The notes: generated by a model not told the origin, from the sequence alone. Positions 1-11,384 are shown, counted from the first letter of the stretch. The stretch is DNA of 64,000 bases from Nemertoderma westbladi (GCA_032718475.1 JAUCBJ010008828.1:18172-82171); one strand, 5' to 3'. Made by a program: numbers and translations.

Positions 1-2045
1 ATTCGAAAAATTAGGTGAATTTAAAAAATTTACAAATAAAATGATATCAAAACAGCCAAATAGTAGTTATATAGCAACACAAAATGCAGACGATACATTT
101 GCTTTTAAAAACATATCTGAATTTGAAATAATGAATATTCTCGAAAAACTTAATACAAATAAACCAAACGGGCCGTCTAACTTACCACCACGTATAATTA
201 AATTAGCGAGATCAAAAATTATATTTCCATTTACATCAATAATAAATAAATGCCTCACAACATCTACTTTTCCTGATAAATTAAAAGCCGCATATGTTAC
301 ACCTGTATTTAAAGACGGAGACAGACTGAAACCTACTAACTACAGGCCGATTGCAGTTATATCTACCTTCAGTAAAATATTTGAAACTGTGATACTGAAC
401 CAAATGCTTAATTACGTTACAGACGAGAAAATAATTAATCGTAGACAATTTGGATTTAGAAAACGTTATTCTACTACTGATGCATTAATATACACAACAG
501 AAACCTGGCGATCATCATTAGACAAAAATAAATATGTCGCAGTTGCAGCTCTAGACTTAGCGAAAGCATTTAATTCCATTAATCATAAAATATTGCTTGA
601 AAAATTAACTAGATTGGGGTTTCACAGTACATCGATTCGATTACTAAATAGTTACTTAACCGACAGAAAACAAAAAGTAAAGATAAATAATGTTTTTTCG
701 GAATGGGTCAAAATTAACAGGGGGGTACCACAGGGAACACAGCTAGGGCCGCTTTTGTACCTACTATACGCTAACGATATTGCACTACTAAAAGATCTAG
801 ACCTAGTACAATACGCCGATGACACATTGATATTTTACACCCATTCAGACCCACAAACTGCAACTAAAATTCTCTCAGAGCAAATAACCGCAGTAGAAAA
901 GGAATTGACAAAAAATCAGCTCATGTTAAATACAGGTAAAACTAAATTTATACTAATATCACCAAAACAACGAAATGACAATGTAAATACAATCACCCTT
1001 GATACAGCAACATGTAAAATAGAACAATGTACAACATTTAAATATCTAGGAGTAATTTTGGACAATCAGCTTAATTGGAAAGAACAGATAAAAAAGGCTT
1101 CACATAAAATGGCGCTAGCCATATCTTGCCTACGACGAATAAAAGGCCAGCTTCCACGCAAGACTAAGCTAAATATATATAAGGCTACTGTACTTCCCTT
1201 TCACAACTACTGTTCACAATTGCTAATACCATTACATGACCTACACGGATACAAGCAGTTACTGTACGATCTTGAAAAACAACAGAATTACGCACTACGA
1301 CTAGTATTTGGGAGGCAAATAAGAGACAGTACTGGGACCGAACTACGACAACTTGCTAAATTGCCGAATCTACACTCATTGCGTGAATTCAATGGACTCA
1401 ACTTTTTATTTAAATATATACACAATCTATCTATTCCATTTCAATCCTTAACACTACCATTTCTAAATAATATACACACAGACCCACAACTACTAAATGC
1501 TCGTACCAAAATTATAAAAATACCAAGGACCTATAACAGCTACGGACACAACAGTTTATTAATTTCACTTATCAAATTATGGAACTCAACTGATATCAAA
1601 CTGAAACAAATTCAATCTCATAAGGAATACTACACAACAACAAAGAAAAAGTATTACGAACTACACATGCGCTATGATGAAATCACATAATTAATTAAAA
1701 CAACGCTGCACGGGAACTTTGTCTCACTTTTAATTTTCACCCAGTGTAAGATAGTTTATTGAAGCGTCAAATAACATTATTGTGCTATATTCTGAATATT
1801 TGGTACGGTACATTACTGTATTCTAGCTACATATAGGATTGTATTGTATGTTGTATTTATTTTATAGTACTTGTAGCTACTGTAGGAGTGTACAATAGAC
1901 CAGCCCCTGCTGGACTGAATCCTGACGCTATTTACGGTCTTCAATTATCAGCTGGTATATTATCGTACTGTGCTGCCTCACTATAATTGTATTATTGTGA
2001 GTTTTACCGTAAATAAAGAAATAAAAATAAAAAAATAAATAAATA
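1..2045 (+). mobile_element. Non-LTR retrotransposon (LINE), 5' part outside window
   Basis: The window opens inside a LINE. The RT reading frame is already open at base 2 and stops at 1690. A ~320-bp 3' UTR follows and ends in an A-rich, TAAA-type repeat (about 2010-2045), which marks the 3' end of the element. No endonuclease is visible because the 5' part lies left of the window. The RT motif order and the PQG..LGPLL motif fit the Jockey/CR1 group; the clade is inferred from motifs only. Confidence 0.85.
2..1690 (+). CDS. LINE reverse transcriptase, 5' partial
   Basis: Reverse transcriptase of a non-LTR retrotransposon, which would copy its RNA at a nicked chromosomal target. Counting from the methionine at 41, the RT signatures come in order: NYRPI at about 100-104, QFGFRKRYST at 136-145, LDLAKAF with the first catalytic Asp at 172, GVPQGTQLGPLL at 228-239, YADD at 258-261, and LGVILDNQLNW near 335. 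The usual second Asp of the KAFD motif is Asn here, which is outside the metal-binding triad. The frame is open upstream of the first ATG to the window edge, so that ATG is probably internal. There is no internal stop, so this copy may be fairly young. The C-terminal region after the RT is present; no second ORF follows. Confidence 0.85.
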   Translation, partial: FEKLGEFKKFTNKMISKQPNSSYIATQNADDTFAFKNISEFEIMNILEKLNTNKPNGPSNLPPRIIKLARSKIIFPFTSIINKCLTTSTFPDKLKAAYVTPVFKDGDRLKPTNYRPIAVISTFSKIFETVILNQMLNYVTDEKIINRRQFGFRKRYSTTDALIYTTETWRSSLDKNKYVAVAALDLAKAFNSINHKILLEKLTRLGFHSTSIRLLNSYLTDRKQKVKINNVFSEWVKINRGVPQGTQLGPLLYLLYANDIALLKDLDLVQYADDTLIFYTHSDPQTATKILSEQITAVEKELTKNQLMLNTGKTKFILISPKQRNDNVNTITLDTATCKIEQCTTFKYLGVILDNQLNWKEQIKKASHKMALAISCLRRIKGQLPRKTKLNIYKATVLPFHNYCSQLLIPLHDLHGYKQLLYDLEKQQNYALRLVFGRQIRDSTGTELRQLAKLPNLHSLREFNGLNFLFKYIHNLSIPFQSLTLPFLNNIHTDPQLLNARTKIIKIPRTYNSYGHNSLLISLIKLWNSTDIKLKQIQSHKEYYTTTKKKYYELHMRYDEIT

Positions 2046-4150
2046 AGTTCCGTATAGCGCTACATTTTTATAACATAAATCATTGTTACCAAGGCAACAT
2101 TGTAGAGTTCTAGAACAAAATATCAATATTATACACTATTCTAGAACATAAATATATTAAAAAATATAATGTTCTAGAACACATAGCTAGAAATTAAAAA
2201 AATTATTCAAAAATTTTTTGGGGTACGAAACGCACAAAAGTCAAATTAAGGCAATTAAAAGACAAGTACTTTGAAAAATAAGAAAGATATAGTCGACGCC
2301 GGAGCTTTGTGTGAGGAGTACATTAAACTTTAAAGATAAATTCTGCGAAAAACGGACAGAATACATGTGGAGGCACCATTGTAGTCAGTATGCTACATTA
2401 TTATTTTAGGCAGTACGGTAGGTACATATCTAGATACTATGTCTGTACACAATTGTACATATATTGCACTTAGATCCCAGTCATTGCATTCGCGACACTC
2501 CCGACACCAAAAATAAATACAATTTATATACTTTTTACCAATTATTGCATTCGTGACATTCCCAATACCAAAAAATTACTAAAAAATAAATAAAAAATTT
2601 ATTCAATTTCTTCATAACAGTTCTTAATATTCTTCTCCGCAATAATTGCTGTTTTTCGTTTTGGTCTGGATGTGACTTCATTTACTTTCAGTTTCGACTT
2701 GATAGCTAGGTGGGATAAATATTTCTCCATTTGACGCAACACCGCCGCGGCCGCTATGAGGGAGGTGAATACCGCGGCCGCTCCTAAAGCCGCAGGCCAT
2801 CGCTAACTATATAGGTTAACTTGGGATTCTGGGGGACTTTTCGATGAAGGAACAGACCAATTTTTTTTATTTTCACACCAGGGGAGTGACTCGGAATTCT
2901 AAGATATTAGCCACTCTAACATTAGCAAATCTATCCCCTCGACGGACACGGCGGACAAAAAACCGTCATTTTTTTTGACAATTTTAAAAATTTTTTGAAA
3001 GGCGCTCTACAGTGACTCGAAAAAACCCTAGGTTATTGCTTAACCGACGCCGGGATACGATAGAAGGGATTAATTACTGTAGTGAATTCGTTTTTTTTTT
3101 TCAAAAAAGATTACCACGCCTTTTTCCCGAAATTGTCCGTCAAAGTTGAAAAAACGGACAAAATGGCTTTGCGGGATCCGCTCTGACTCGGCTAATATTA
3201 ATCGTACGGGGACGAAATTAACGCGGTTGGAAAGGGGAAGAGTGGTACTACCTTCGTATCGAATGGGGGTAAGATATTTATTAATATTTCGGGTGGAAAA
3301 AGGGGCCGTAACTTTGTCCGTTTTTCCATCTTTTTTACATAATTATTATTTCCAAAATTTTTAATTCGACAACGCTAGTAGGAATCTGCCAATTCTTTTT
3401 CGGAAAGCGTAGAAGACCACAGGGGCTACATTCCTATCGAATGGGGGTACAAAAAATATGTAGGCAAAGGGGTCCAAAAAGGGCCAGAAAATAATAAAAA
3501 GTTTATAACTAACAACTTTTTTATTTTTGACTCTTGAATGTTAAAGTACATTTTATACGGTTAATATCGATACGGGGAATCCAAATATTCGATTGGTTTT
3601 GCCGCGCAAACGATATTAAAAAAATTAGGGCCCAAATTATAATTTCACGCTTCAAACTCGCTTCGCGGGAACTCGTCTAGCTCGAAAAATACATAAGGTC
3701 TGGGAGACTTATTTAAACAGTCTTATAGAGCGTCAAATTATCTATCTTTCAACGGTAGTTACAGCGCCATAGCTATTATATAACTGAAGCGGCAGACGAT
3801 CGTGTGAAATATACTACTTATAAAAAAGGGACGAAAAAATTTTTTTTTAATAAATCGCCATTACATTATAATTTAACCTTTTGCGCCAAAAGTTCCAGTA
3901 AAATGTAGCAAATTAACTCCACTATCTTTTTTCTTAACATTTATAATTAAAATAACGAGTTTTAAGGGTCGAAAAATATCGCGTAATTTTGGCCCTTTTT
4001 TTTCATTTTTTTTGGGGCCAAAAATACCCCCTCTCAAAAGATAGAAAAAAAATTACGGCAAAGAATATACCAATTTTATTGAATTTGGAGCACCAGAACC
4101 GAAATTTAGTCAAAAATTAAAAATACTTTTTTTTGCAAAAAATTAAGAAT
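2046..4150. other. Non-coding, AT-rich
   Basis: No convincing gene. Small-scale structure includes a twice-repeated CCGCGGCCGCT motif near 2735-2785 in an otherwise AT-rich stretch, two ~30-bp similar blocks at about 2485-2515 and 2545-2575, and a TATCGAATGGGGGTA motif at 3257 and 3437. Short open frames such as 3146-3364 have no recognisable content. Confidence 0.5.
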
Positions 4151-4223
4151 GGTCATATTGGGTTTCGAACCCACGAACTTTAAGTATCGTTAACGTGATT
4201 GATTACCACTAGACTACGTGACC
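4151..4223 (-). tRNA. tRNA-like sequence, probably a pseudogene or SINE head
   Basis: On the minus strand these 73 bases have tRNA architecture. There is a 7-bp acceptor stem with five Watson-Crick pairs, one G-T pair and one mismatch. An A-box-like TAGTCTAGTGG and a B-box GGGTTCGAAACCC are present, and the T stem pairs 4 of 5. The anticodon arm does not fold into a normal 5-bp stem with 7-base loop, although GTT lies near the expected anticodon. The D stem is also weak. The internal promoter boxes look intact. I read it as a decayed tRNA or tRNA-derived repeat; an unusual functional tRNA is less likely. Confidence 0.5.
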
Positions 4224-5653
4224 AAGAGAATTTGAAATTTTCGAGTGATTATTTTTAAACATCAATAACTTCTGTTCTACTGGGCCGTTTGATCTGAAAC
4301 TTTTTTCATTGGATAGAGGATAGATTGTAGTGTGTGAAATAGGATACAACTTGGGAAAACGCATGTGCACTTAGTGCATAATGCACTTAAAAAGTACACA
4401 TTTTTTCGATATTTCAAACACTATTATTTCCAGTTCCATTCATCGTAGAATGTTATTTTTTGGATTAAAATGTAGTTTGGAGTGATTTCTAACTATAATC
4501 GTAACATTTGTTTAACTTTTTATGTATATAAAGTGACTTAAAATGCCTATGAATATGGTCCAAAATCGCAAATGTCGCGATTTATTAAATTAGATTTTTT
4601 ACACTTTTAGTGACTGACACTTGATCATACACCATCGTAGATCGGTAGAGGATAAACATAAGTTTGTTAAATAAGAACCACAATTACGATCTGCTGAAGT
4701 GCACTTGTACAAATAAGTGTGCAAAAGTGCAAATTTTTTAATAAGGTCAAATTATATAGCATTGGGTTCTTTTCTTTGCAGATACTTTAATTTCATATTA
4801 ATATGTTGTTTGGCTCATACTGAGCGCATTAGGGATATGCGTACAAATAAGCGGCCCTTATTAAGGCTTCGATTGGGGTAATAAATAAAACATAAGGTTG
4901 TAATATTCTAAAAAACCAGTGTGATATTAAATGCACTTTAAACAATAAATAGAGATCAAATAACAAATGGACTACACAATTAAAAACTCGCACAATTTTG
5001 TACTTATCATATCGCTTCAAATTAATTTAACAGTGGATATTTGGGGGAAGGGGGAAGTTACAGTGTGCATTCGGGGGAAGTTTGGTGAACTGCATTTATG
5101 CAGTGAATCCAAACTTCCCCCTTTGATATATCATATACTTAAGACATGCTAGGGTGACGGGGAAATATTTGTTACTGTCACACTTTGCTTCCATTTATCC
5201 TATCCTTTTATTATTACCCCTGTCAGATAAGAGATAATAATCAGTAAAAACCAAACTAAACTGTTAATTTCGAATTAAAGACGGGTGAATGACCATGACC
5301 ATGGAAATAATTTTAAATATAATCGTATATCAACTATTTGGGGAGGCTTCCAAACCCAAAAACAATTATTTCGTTACATATAATATAGTAAATAACGTTG
5401 TATGTTCTTCTTCCTCTCATAATAAAATATATATGAAATATCTCTGATCGCTGTGCCCTGAACATTTCACAACCAAAATGTTTCAGTGTGAAAAGTGTAG
5501 GCCTACCACACCCCGCCCAAACAGCCGCAAACGCATAGCCAACAAATTTATCAAAAGTTTACATACATGTTGTGTTCATGACGAGATGAGTGAAAATTGA
5601 TCGCGTAATATAAACTAAAAATTGAGAGTCGGGCCTGGCTCTTCTCCACTTTC
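4224..5653. other. Non-coding, no gene seen
   Basis: AT-rich DNA. Contains repeated GTGCACTT-like motifs (about 4365-4390 and 4696-4735) and one strong inverted repeat (5073-5121, listed separately). Open frames here are short and without recognisable domains. Confidence 0.5.
5073..5121. repeat. Inverted repeat / hairpin
   Basis: Perfect 13-bp outer arms (GGGGGAAGTTTGG and its complement) enclose an inner imperfect stem around ACTGCAT/ATGCAGT, giving a long near-continuous hairpin of 49 bases. It may be the tip of a MITE-like element, but I see no flanking duplication. Confidence 0.6.
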
Positions 5654-5880
5654 TTACCCAATGGAAATGTTGTTGTTATAATCTAATATTGGGGCGGCTT
5701 TCTCTCGTTTCGGTCTGTCTAATTGTTTATCTATTGAGCTATCTGTATGTGTGTCACATTCTATTGGGTATAAAAGAGTTACATGTCTTTCTATTATTTT
5801 CTTTGATGGAAGCTTTACTTTTACGGAACGAACTTGACCATCAGAACTAGGTAATAATTTATGAATACGACCGAGTTCTG
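5654..5880 (-). pseudogene. BEL/Pao pol C-terminal fragment (DUF5641-like tail)
   Basis: The minus-strand translation gives ELGRIHKLLPSSDGQVRSV followed by KVKLPS, then a stretch ending in LLYPIEC, then a charged tail and a stop at 5654-5656. LGRI..LLPSSDG.VR is the hallmark of the domain after the BEL/Pao integrase core. Only about 75 codons remain. The upstream pol is missing, and the fragment starts exactly at an inverted duplication (5874-5889). It is a relic unrelated in position to the complete BEL1 at 10.9-24.8 kb. Confidence 0.8.
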
Positions 5881-5889
5881 ATGGTCAAG
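5833..5889. repeat. Perfect 16-bp inverted repeat
   Basis: CTTGACCATCAGAACT at 5833-5848 is perfectly inverted at 5874-5889, with a 25-bp spacer. The left arm lies inside the BEL/Pao fragment and the right arm at its broken edge, suggesting a fold-back rearrangement at the breakpoint. Confidence 0.8.
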
Positions 5890-6126
5890 ATGGTCAAGAG
5901 TTTTGATAATTCAGATTGATGATATTGATAAATATATATTAAACTGTTTAGCAATAAATGATACTTTATTCTTATTTATTATTTATTTATTTACCGCAGG
6001 CAACATATGGAAAATATAATATATTATAATCGCACAATCAGCCCATATCGTCTACCTACGCTACAGCACAATAATTAAGTATGTAATTGATTATGTATGC
6101 GTGTACTTAGTAATACTAATAATTCG

Positions 6127-7383
6127 CTAAATTAACAGATTTTCGGAATTGCACATTTCAAAAATTCTAGAACTATGCAACGCGGTGTAACAATATACAG
6201 CATTTACAATATAATTACTGGAACATTTTATCCTACGAAATAAACTTTGAATTGATTTGAAACGTAAATGAATGAAGCACGGAATATTGTTGCAACCAAA
6301 GAAATATGACATACTAGAACCTACAGAGATGAAAAATAGCTTTCTTGCTGCATTATTGTATGCTACCCTTAACCGATTATAGACAACAGATGAGTAGTTC
6401 CTACGTGACCACAGAGCATTACAATATAGTGGAGTTATAAATGCTAGAAATAAACGAACTTTCACTGCAACGGTACAGGTACTAAATTTTCTAAACAACG
6501 TATTTGTACGGGCGTACATACTACCTATTTGTTTCTTAATGTCAAGATCATCATCACGTGATTCGTGTATTATATGACCCAAATATGTAAATTTATCAGT
6601 TCTAGAAATAACACGCTGGTATAAATATATTGGAGCTATTGTACTTAAGTTACAAGATTTCGGGCACAAAAACATTACCTTAGTCTTCTTTAAATTAAAC
6701 ATTATAGAATGTGAAATTGCATAATCCTGACACACATTAACTAACTTTTGTAAACCTATAAGTGAATTTGACATTAAACCAATGTCGTCTGCATACATTG
6801 TATGATTAATCCTTTGACCATTAATTGAACAACCTACGTTAGCCATTATAAGTTTACGGGATAAGTCGTCCATGTAAACATTAAATAAATAACCAGATAA
6901 TATTCCGCCTTGCTTCACGCCATTAAACACTGCAAACGTTCTGGAATATGTAGCACCCCAGCGCACTTGTAATGTTTGATGTCGGTACCAAAAGGCTAAA
7001 ATACGCACCAAATAGAGTGGTACATTCCTATTTATTAATTTCTGAAAAAGTTTATCGTGCTCTATTCTGTCAAATGCTTTAGATGCATCCAAGAAACAAA
7101 TATACATAGGAGAATCATTATCTAAGTAATAATCAATAACCTCTTTCAGAGTATATACACAAAGCTCGGTACCGCTATTTGCCTTATATGAGAATTGGTG
7201 ATCGCTACAAATTAAGAAAGACTGCATTCTAGATAATAAAATACGTTCAAATATCTTACTTATTGCTGTTGAAATAGCAACGGGCCGATAGTTTGATTTC
7301 TCATCTATAGCACCATTTTTATCTTTAATGATTGGTACAATAATACTATGAATAATGGAGCTTGGTAAATAACCATGTACCAT
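6127..7383 (-). CDS. LINE reverse transcriptase segment (418 codons open)
   Basis: Carries SNYRPVAIST near residue 30, FLDASKAFDRIEHDKL near 94-109 (first catalytic Asp), GVKQGGILSGYLFNVYMDDL near 150, YADD near 195 and FTYLGHIIHE near 262. The domain order and catalytic residues are complete from the second RT block onward. The N-terminal part of the RT region lies in the preceding ORF in another frame, so this is the 3' segment of a broken polyprotein and its first ATG is not a true start. It ends at a stop followed by a short 3' UTR and TAAA tail. Confidence 0.75.
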   Translation of the reverse strand: MVHGYLPSSIIHSIIVPIIKDKNGAIDEKSNYRPVAISTAISKIFERILLSRMQSFLICSDHQFSYKANSGTELCVYTLKEVIDYYLDNDSPMYICFLDASKAFDRIEHDKLFQKLINRNVPLYLVRILAFWYRHQTLQVRWGATYSRTFAVFNGVKQGGILSGYLFNVYMDDLSRKLIMANVGCSINGQRINHTMYADDIGLMSNSLIGLQKLVNVCQDYAISHSIMFNLKKTKVMFLCPKSCNLSTIAPIYLYQRVISRTDKFTYLGHIIHESRDDDLDIKKQIGSMYARTNTLFRKFSTCTVAVKVRLFLAFITPLYCNALWSRRNYSSVVYNRLRVAYNNAARKLFFISVGSSMSYFFGCNNIPCFIHLRFKSIQSLFRRIKCSSNYIVNAVYCYTALHSSRIFEMCNSENLLI

Positions 7384-7428
7384 ACAAGAACTGAAAATAA
7401 AGCTAATAAAATATTTAGCCTACTACTA

Positions 7429-8076
7429 TTACTGTAAATGAAATGTTCCCCAGTCCCCCATGAAATGTCCTATCGCTTTACCTAATTTTAAATTAGCTAT
7501 TGCACATCCTACTTCTGCTGCACTTATATTCATATCAGTTGTGTACAGTACTTTATTTAGTTGTTCGTATATGCTACTGCCAACACAAAACTCAGTTACT
7601 CCATTAGTTTTGTTACAATTAAACAATATTTCAAAATCGTTTGCAAAATTACTACAAATTTCTCGTTCACCGGTCGCACCACTAACAACATTGGGTAAGG
7701 GTATTTTGCACGAAATATCTTTCTTCACGGATTTCCAAAATGAATTAAAGTCCTTAGAAAGGTTCGATTGTGCTAATTTATCGACCCGTTTTTGATTTTC
7801 GGAACGTTTACATTGTCTAAAAATACGTTTAAAATTTGCTCTGGCGTTAAGGTAGTCATCATGGTGAAGACTACCCTGCCGAGGACAGCCGGCATCTTTC
7901 CACTGTATAAAAGTATCCCGAGATTCCTCATAGAGCGCTTTAACATGATCATTCCAACCAGGAACGTTGTAACTATTGTTTGAATTCATGTTAATATTAT
8001 TACTCGGTATGGACGTTGACGCACTTTCTACTAAAGCACCTACTATACGGTCCCACAAACTACTAAGATTGTTCAC
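7429..8076 (-). pseudogene. LINE linker between endonuclease and RT
   Basis: 215 open codons between the endonuclease and RT segments. FWKSVKK and the terminal AIANLKLGKAIG correspond to the conserved FW..V and I..LK.GKA.G motifs that precede the RT core in many LINEs. The frame then diverges and stops, and the RT continues in another frame downstream. No domain of independent function is expected here. Confidence 0.65.
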
Positions 8077-8127
8077 ATGTGATTCATCATTACAGTTTAT
8101 GGAGGTACATGTGAAGGCCTCGGGTAT

Positions 8128-8979
8128 TTATATATTATTCAATGAATCATTAAGTCTACGGTAATTATCGAGTTGCACCGGCCGAGCTGCAGTCCAAATA
8201 AACTTAGTAGGATTTGTAATCATAGTATCGCTTTTATCCGTAGTATTTACCGTAGCGTTAACATTAATATCAATAGTAAATCTTAAAGGTATATGATCAA
8301 TGGTAGCTAGATCATAAATAACATCGACATCCTTAATTAAAGAGTCGGACGTGGTGGTGCTGACAATATGGTCTAACCAAGAGGTGGTACTAAATGCTGC
8401 ACTCACAATTGTAAACGTATGTGGTGGTAATCGTTTTACATCGGACAAAATAATTCCGCAATTAGCGCACCAATCAGATAACTCTCTATAAAATGATTTT
8501 TGTGGCGAGGCATTAAAATCACCGACTATACAGCATTTCACAGTTGGGGCATTATCAATTATTGATTGTATGCGTCCTAGGTACTCTAAGTACAAATCCA
8601 AATTGTCAGATGATTCGAAAGGTAAATATAAATTCAATATTAAAATTTTCGATTTATCCGATAGGTTTACATAAAATCCCATTATTCGTTCATCCGCTAT
8701 ATTTAAATACTCAATAGAAGATGAAATTTCTTCCCTTACCATAACCGCCAGACCTCCATGTGGACGGCCGCGCAATAATCCATTGGATAAATCTACTGAG
8801 ATTCGCCTCGACAGATAAACTTGTCATCTATTTTCGAGAGGAAACTTAATTCCTGTTTCGGAAGTAGATGCTCTTGTAACAAAACAATATCCGAAATATC
8901 ACACAAAAACCTATCAGTAGAAATCGATTTAGGTGTACGTAGAGTTACAGTTATATGTTGTTATTCTTATTGGATCCAT
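8128..8979 (-). pseudogene. LINE apurinic-like endonuclease, frame-broken
   Basis: An exonuclease-endonuclease-phosphatase fold domain that would nick the target DNA. The longest open part (8775-8128) holds CCIVGDFNA (the GDxN motif) and a late TIDHIPLRF, equivalent to the SDH motif. Upstream, in other frames, are DIVLLQEH (catalytic Glu, near 8890) and an N-terminal ITTYNCNS (catalytic Asn) following an ATG at 8979-8977. Two breaks, near 8935 and 8790, separate these pieces. All four hallmark motifs are thus present but not in one frame. Confidence 0.7.
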
Positions 8980-9171
8980 TGTGAATTAATAAGGCCGAAA
9001 TTTGAAATATATGAAAATTAAGGAAAATAAACAAGTACAAAAATATACAATGATATATAAAAGGTGTATATACGTGAATGAATTAAGCGAATCAAATTGA
9101 TACTGCTTAATTATTCATGCTGAAACCCGACGTGAATTATTCTATTCCACTTATATTCGCTGCAAAGGTGG

Positions 9172-9945
9172 AACCGCACTGGCTTCTGGTATCGCTCCGC
9201 TCTCCTCTAAAGTGGCAGCTATCCTTGAATATCCAACCCCCAAGTCAAAACTCGCCCTACAACGTTTCCTTGGAATTATAAACTACTATCATCGCTTTAT
9301 GGCAAGTATTGCCGCCACCCTCGCAGCTCTCCATGATGCCAATATGGGATAGGGGAAAGACATAACGTGGACCACCGAATGTCAGTCTGCCTTTGAAGCT
9401 GCTAAGGCAACGTTAACATCTGCAACTCTTCTCATGCATCCAAGTTCTAAGAGTGAGATGAGGATCAGCACCGATTCATCAAATCGCAGTCGGAGCCCAA
9501 ATTGAACAGCTAAACTCTGTTTCTGATACATGGCTTCCCCTGGCGTTTTCTCCAGGAAACTCACCACTGCTGAGTCAAAATACAGTACCTTCGACAATGA
9601 ACTGTTGGCGATATTCACCTCAGTCAAACACTTCCAACACTTTATTGAAGGCCGGAAGTTCCATATCTAAACCAACCACAAGCCTTTGACTTTCGCCTTC
9701 TCTTCAACCACTGACAGATCACCACAACAAACTTGACAACTCTGATACATATCAGAGTTTACCACTGATGTTCGCCATATCAATGGCTCTGATAATGTGG
9801 TTGCAGATGCACCCTCTCGTGTAGTCAGTCCAACTCTCTCTGCGATTCATGTTCCTACTATTGATTACCAACAATTGGCAGCTGACCAGGTTTCTTCCGA
9901 CGAAATCGCATCCTCTGTAGATGACCGTAAGGTCGAAATGTCATT
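9172..9945 (+). pseudogene. Ty3/Gypsy pol relic (end of RT, RNase H, linker)
   Basis: The translation shows the Ty3/Gypsy RT tail (PLSSKVAAILEYPTP, then LQRFLGIINYYHRF), then WTTECQSAFEAAKATL and TDSS at the RNase H start. SKYSTFDNELLAI, HFIEGRKFHI, NHKPLTFAF and DVRHINGSDNVVADAPSRV follow. Several in-frame stops and small frame changes are spread along it. LTRs, gag, protease and integrase are not visible here, so it is an isolated old fragment. Confidence 0.85.
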
Positions 9946-10009
9946 AGACTAGAATGTCATTAATTTATTATCAGTATTTTTCCTATTTTATTAAATTTAA
10001 ATAAATACA

Positions 10010-10041
<32 letters not shown>

Positions 10042-10506
10042 AACACAAAGTCAATATTAATATTAATAATTAAATAATGTAAACAATAAGATATTATAGT
10101 GGTCGGTGCTTGTCCCAACAATTCAAATAACCCATCCTATTCTTCTTGCTATAAAGTTCCAGTTCTTTGCAACTGTCTTTTATGTCCATCACCATTAACA
10201 GATTGCTTTGCTATTGGCCCTTCTGTCAGTCTGCCCTTCCTTCTTCCTTCATATATGTAGTCCAGGTGCCGGAAGAGGTGCGTGCTATCTAGATGCCTAG
10301 GATATCGAATAGGCCCTTTGACGGAGATTCAACTGTACCGAGGACTGCGGCCGAGTTTTTTAATTTAATTTTAAATAAAAACTTCTTTATTCATATTTAC
10401 TATACCGGGAAGATAGACCCCAAGTTTCACCTTATGATAATTTTGATATAATGAACTCTTCCCTGAAAGCGGTTTGTCGATAACTTAACGATTTTGAGAA
10501 CACTTT
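9946..10506. other. Non-coding with a 28-base poly-T tract
   Basis: A run of 28 T at 10010-10037 (poly-A on the minus strand) may mark the tail of a minus-strand retroposed sequence lying to its right, but I could not recognise that sequence. No gene seen. Confidence 0.4.
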
Positions 10507-10855
10507 GTGTATGGCATGAATAATGAAATGCTAATTCTTCTGGCACATAATATGTTTAGAATAAGAGAAACCGGTTCTTGCCATTCTAAACTAAAGGAAT
10601 CACTACTCATACCAATTTATAAGGGGAGGTCCCTCGACAAAACAGTACCAAAGAATTATAGTGGGGTAATCACCCTAATCAGGATATTAGGGGAAGCTGA
10701 GATCCTTAAAGGAACCCTCATATCTACTATGGGGACAAACGAACTCCAGATGGGTTTCAAACCAAAAATCAGCACTGGAATAACAATAACATATTTGAGT
10801 GTAACTAAAATCATTCAGTACTTACTTTATATAAACACCACTCAGCTGCACATAT
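10507..10855 (+). pseudogene. LINE RT relic, left half (split by BEL1)
   Basis: Degenerate RT N-terminal blocks: SLLIPIYKGRSLDKTVPKNY, then a damaged ITLI..LGE..E.LKG stretch and a degenerate QMGFKP..ST. The relic stops at the BEL1 insertion. Its continuation is on the far side (24806 onward) with RT motifs A to C in order and in the same orientation. Confidence 0.65.
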
Positions 10856-11384
10856 TGTGACGGGATCCAGGAGGGATCTCGATTTATCCGGTATTTTAGT
10901 TTACGCGTCCCCGCCGTGTATAAAGAGTAAACGAAACAGTGAATGAGTTCTGATGTTCGGTGTATAATAACTGATGGGTATAAGATATAGATATAGATAT
11001 GTGGAAGGCGGGATATGGTAACTAAAAGTCCCGTGCTCCCCTATCTAAACTAACTAACCTATGCTAGTACTACTGCATTGAGATAACTGAATTACTGATT
11101 AATAGGTTACTGATTATATTGCACGGTTGGCCTAATTACTACCTAATCGATGCCTTGCCCCCCTCTGATTGGTTGATACCCTTGTTGGCGCCCCGTGGAG
11201 TGTTCCCGTTCACTCCACCTGTACTCTCTGGGTTAGGGGTTTGGCCCCTGACCCTTTATTGTGTGCTTCCTTCCCACTCTTATTGGGATGGCACGAGTTG
11301 GTTAATTGCCCAATCTCGTGGCTCCCAATATTGCTTATCGGCTTATAACTTTATGGGGTGTTAGCGGGATTGAGTAAGCTAACA
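10856..11384 (-). repeat. BEL1 3' LTR
   Basis: 529 bp, TG...CA, direct repeat of 24271-24800. On the element strand it begins TGTTAGC, part of a small inverted repeat with GCTAACA, and ends GGATCCCGTCACA. Immediately inside it (11385 onward, minus strand) is a G-rich purine run, GGGGGGGAG, in the expected polypurine-tract position. Confidence 0.95.

Larger units (their letters stand above)
5964..8979 (-). mobile_element. LINE, nearly full length but frame-broken
   Basis: Minus-strand LINE with endonuclease (8979-8128), linker (8076-7429) and RT (7383-6127). It ends in an A-rich TAAA-type tail (plus-strand TTTA repeats at about 5964-5993). The endonuclease appears to begin at the ATG at 8979-8977. 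At least four frame changes or stops interrupt what was one ORF, so the copy is inactive. The GVKQGGILS...YMDDL motif suggests a CR1/Rex1-like lineage; this is an inference. Confidence 0.8.

Noticed and set aside
7460-8164. Three plus-strand frames (7460-7795, 7792-7983, 7976-8164)
   Set aside because: Antisense shadows of the minus-strand LINE linker and endonuclease.
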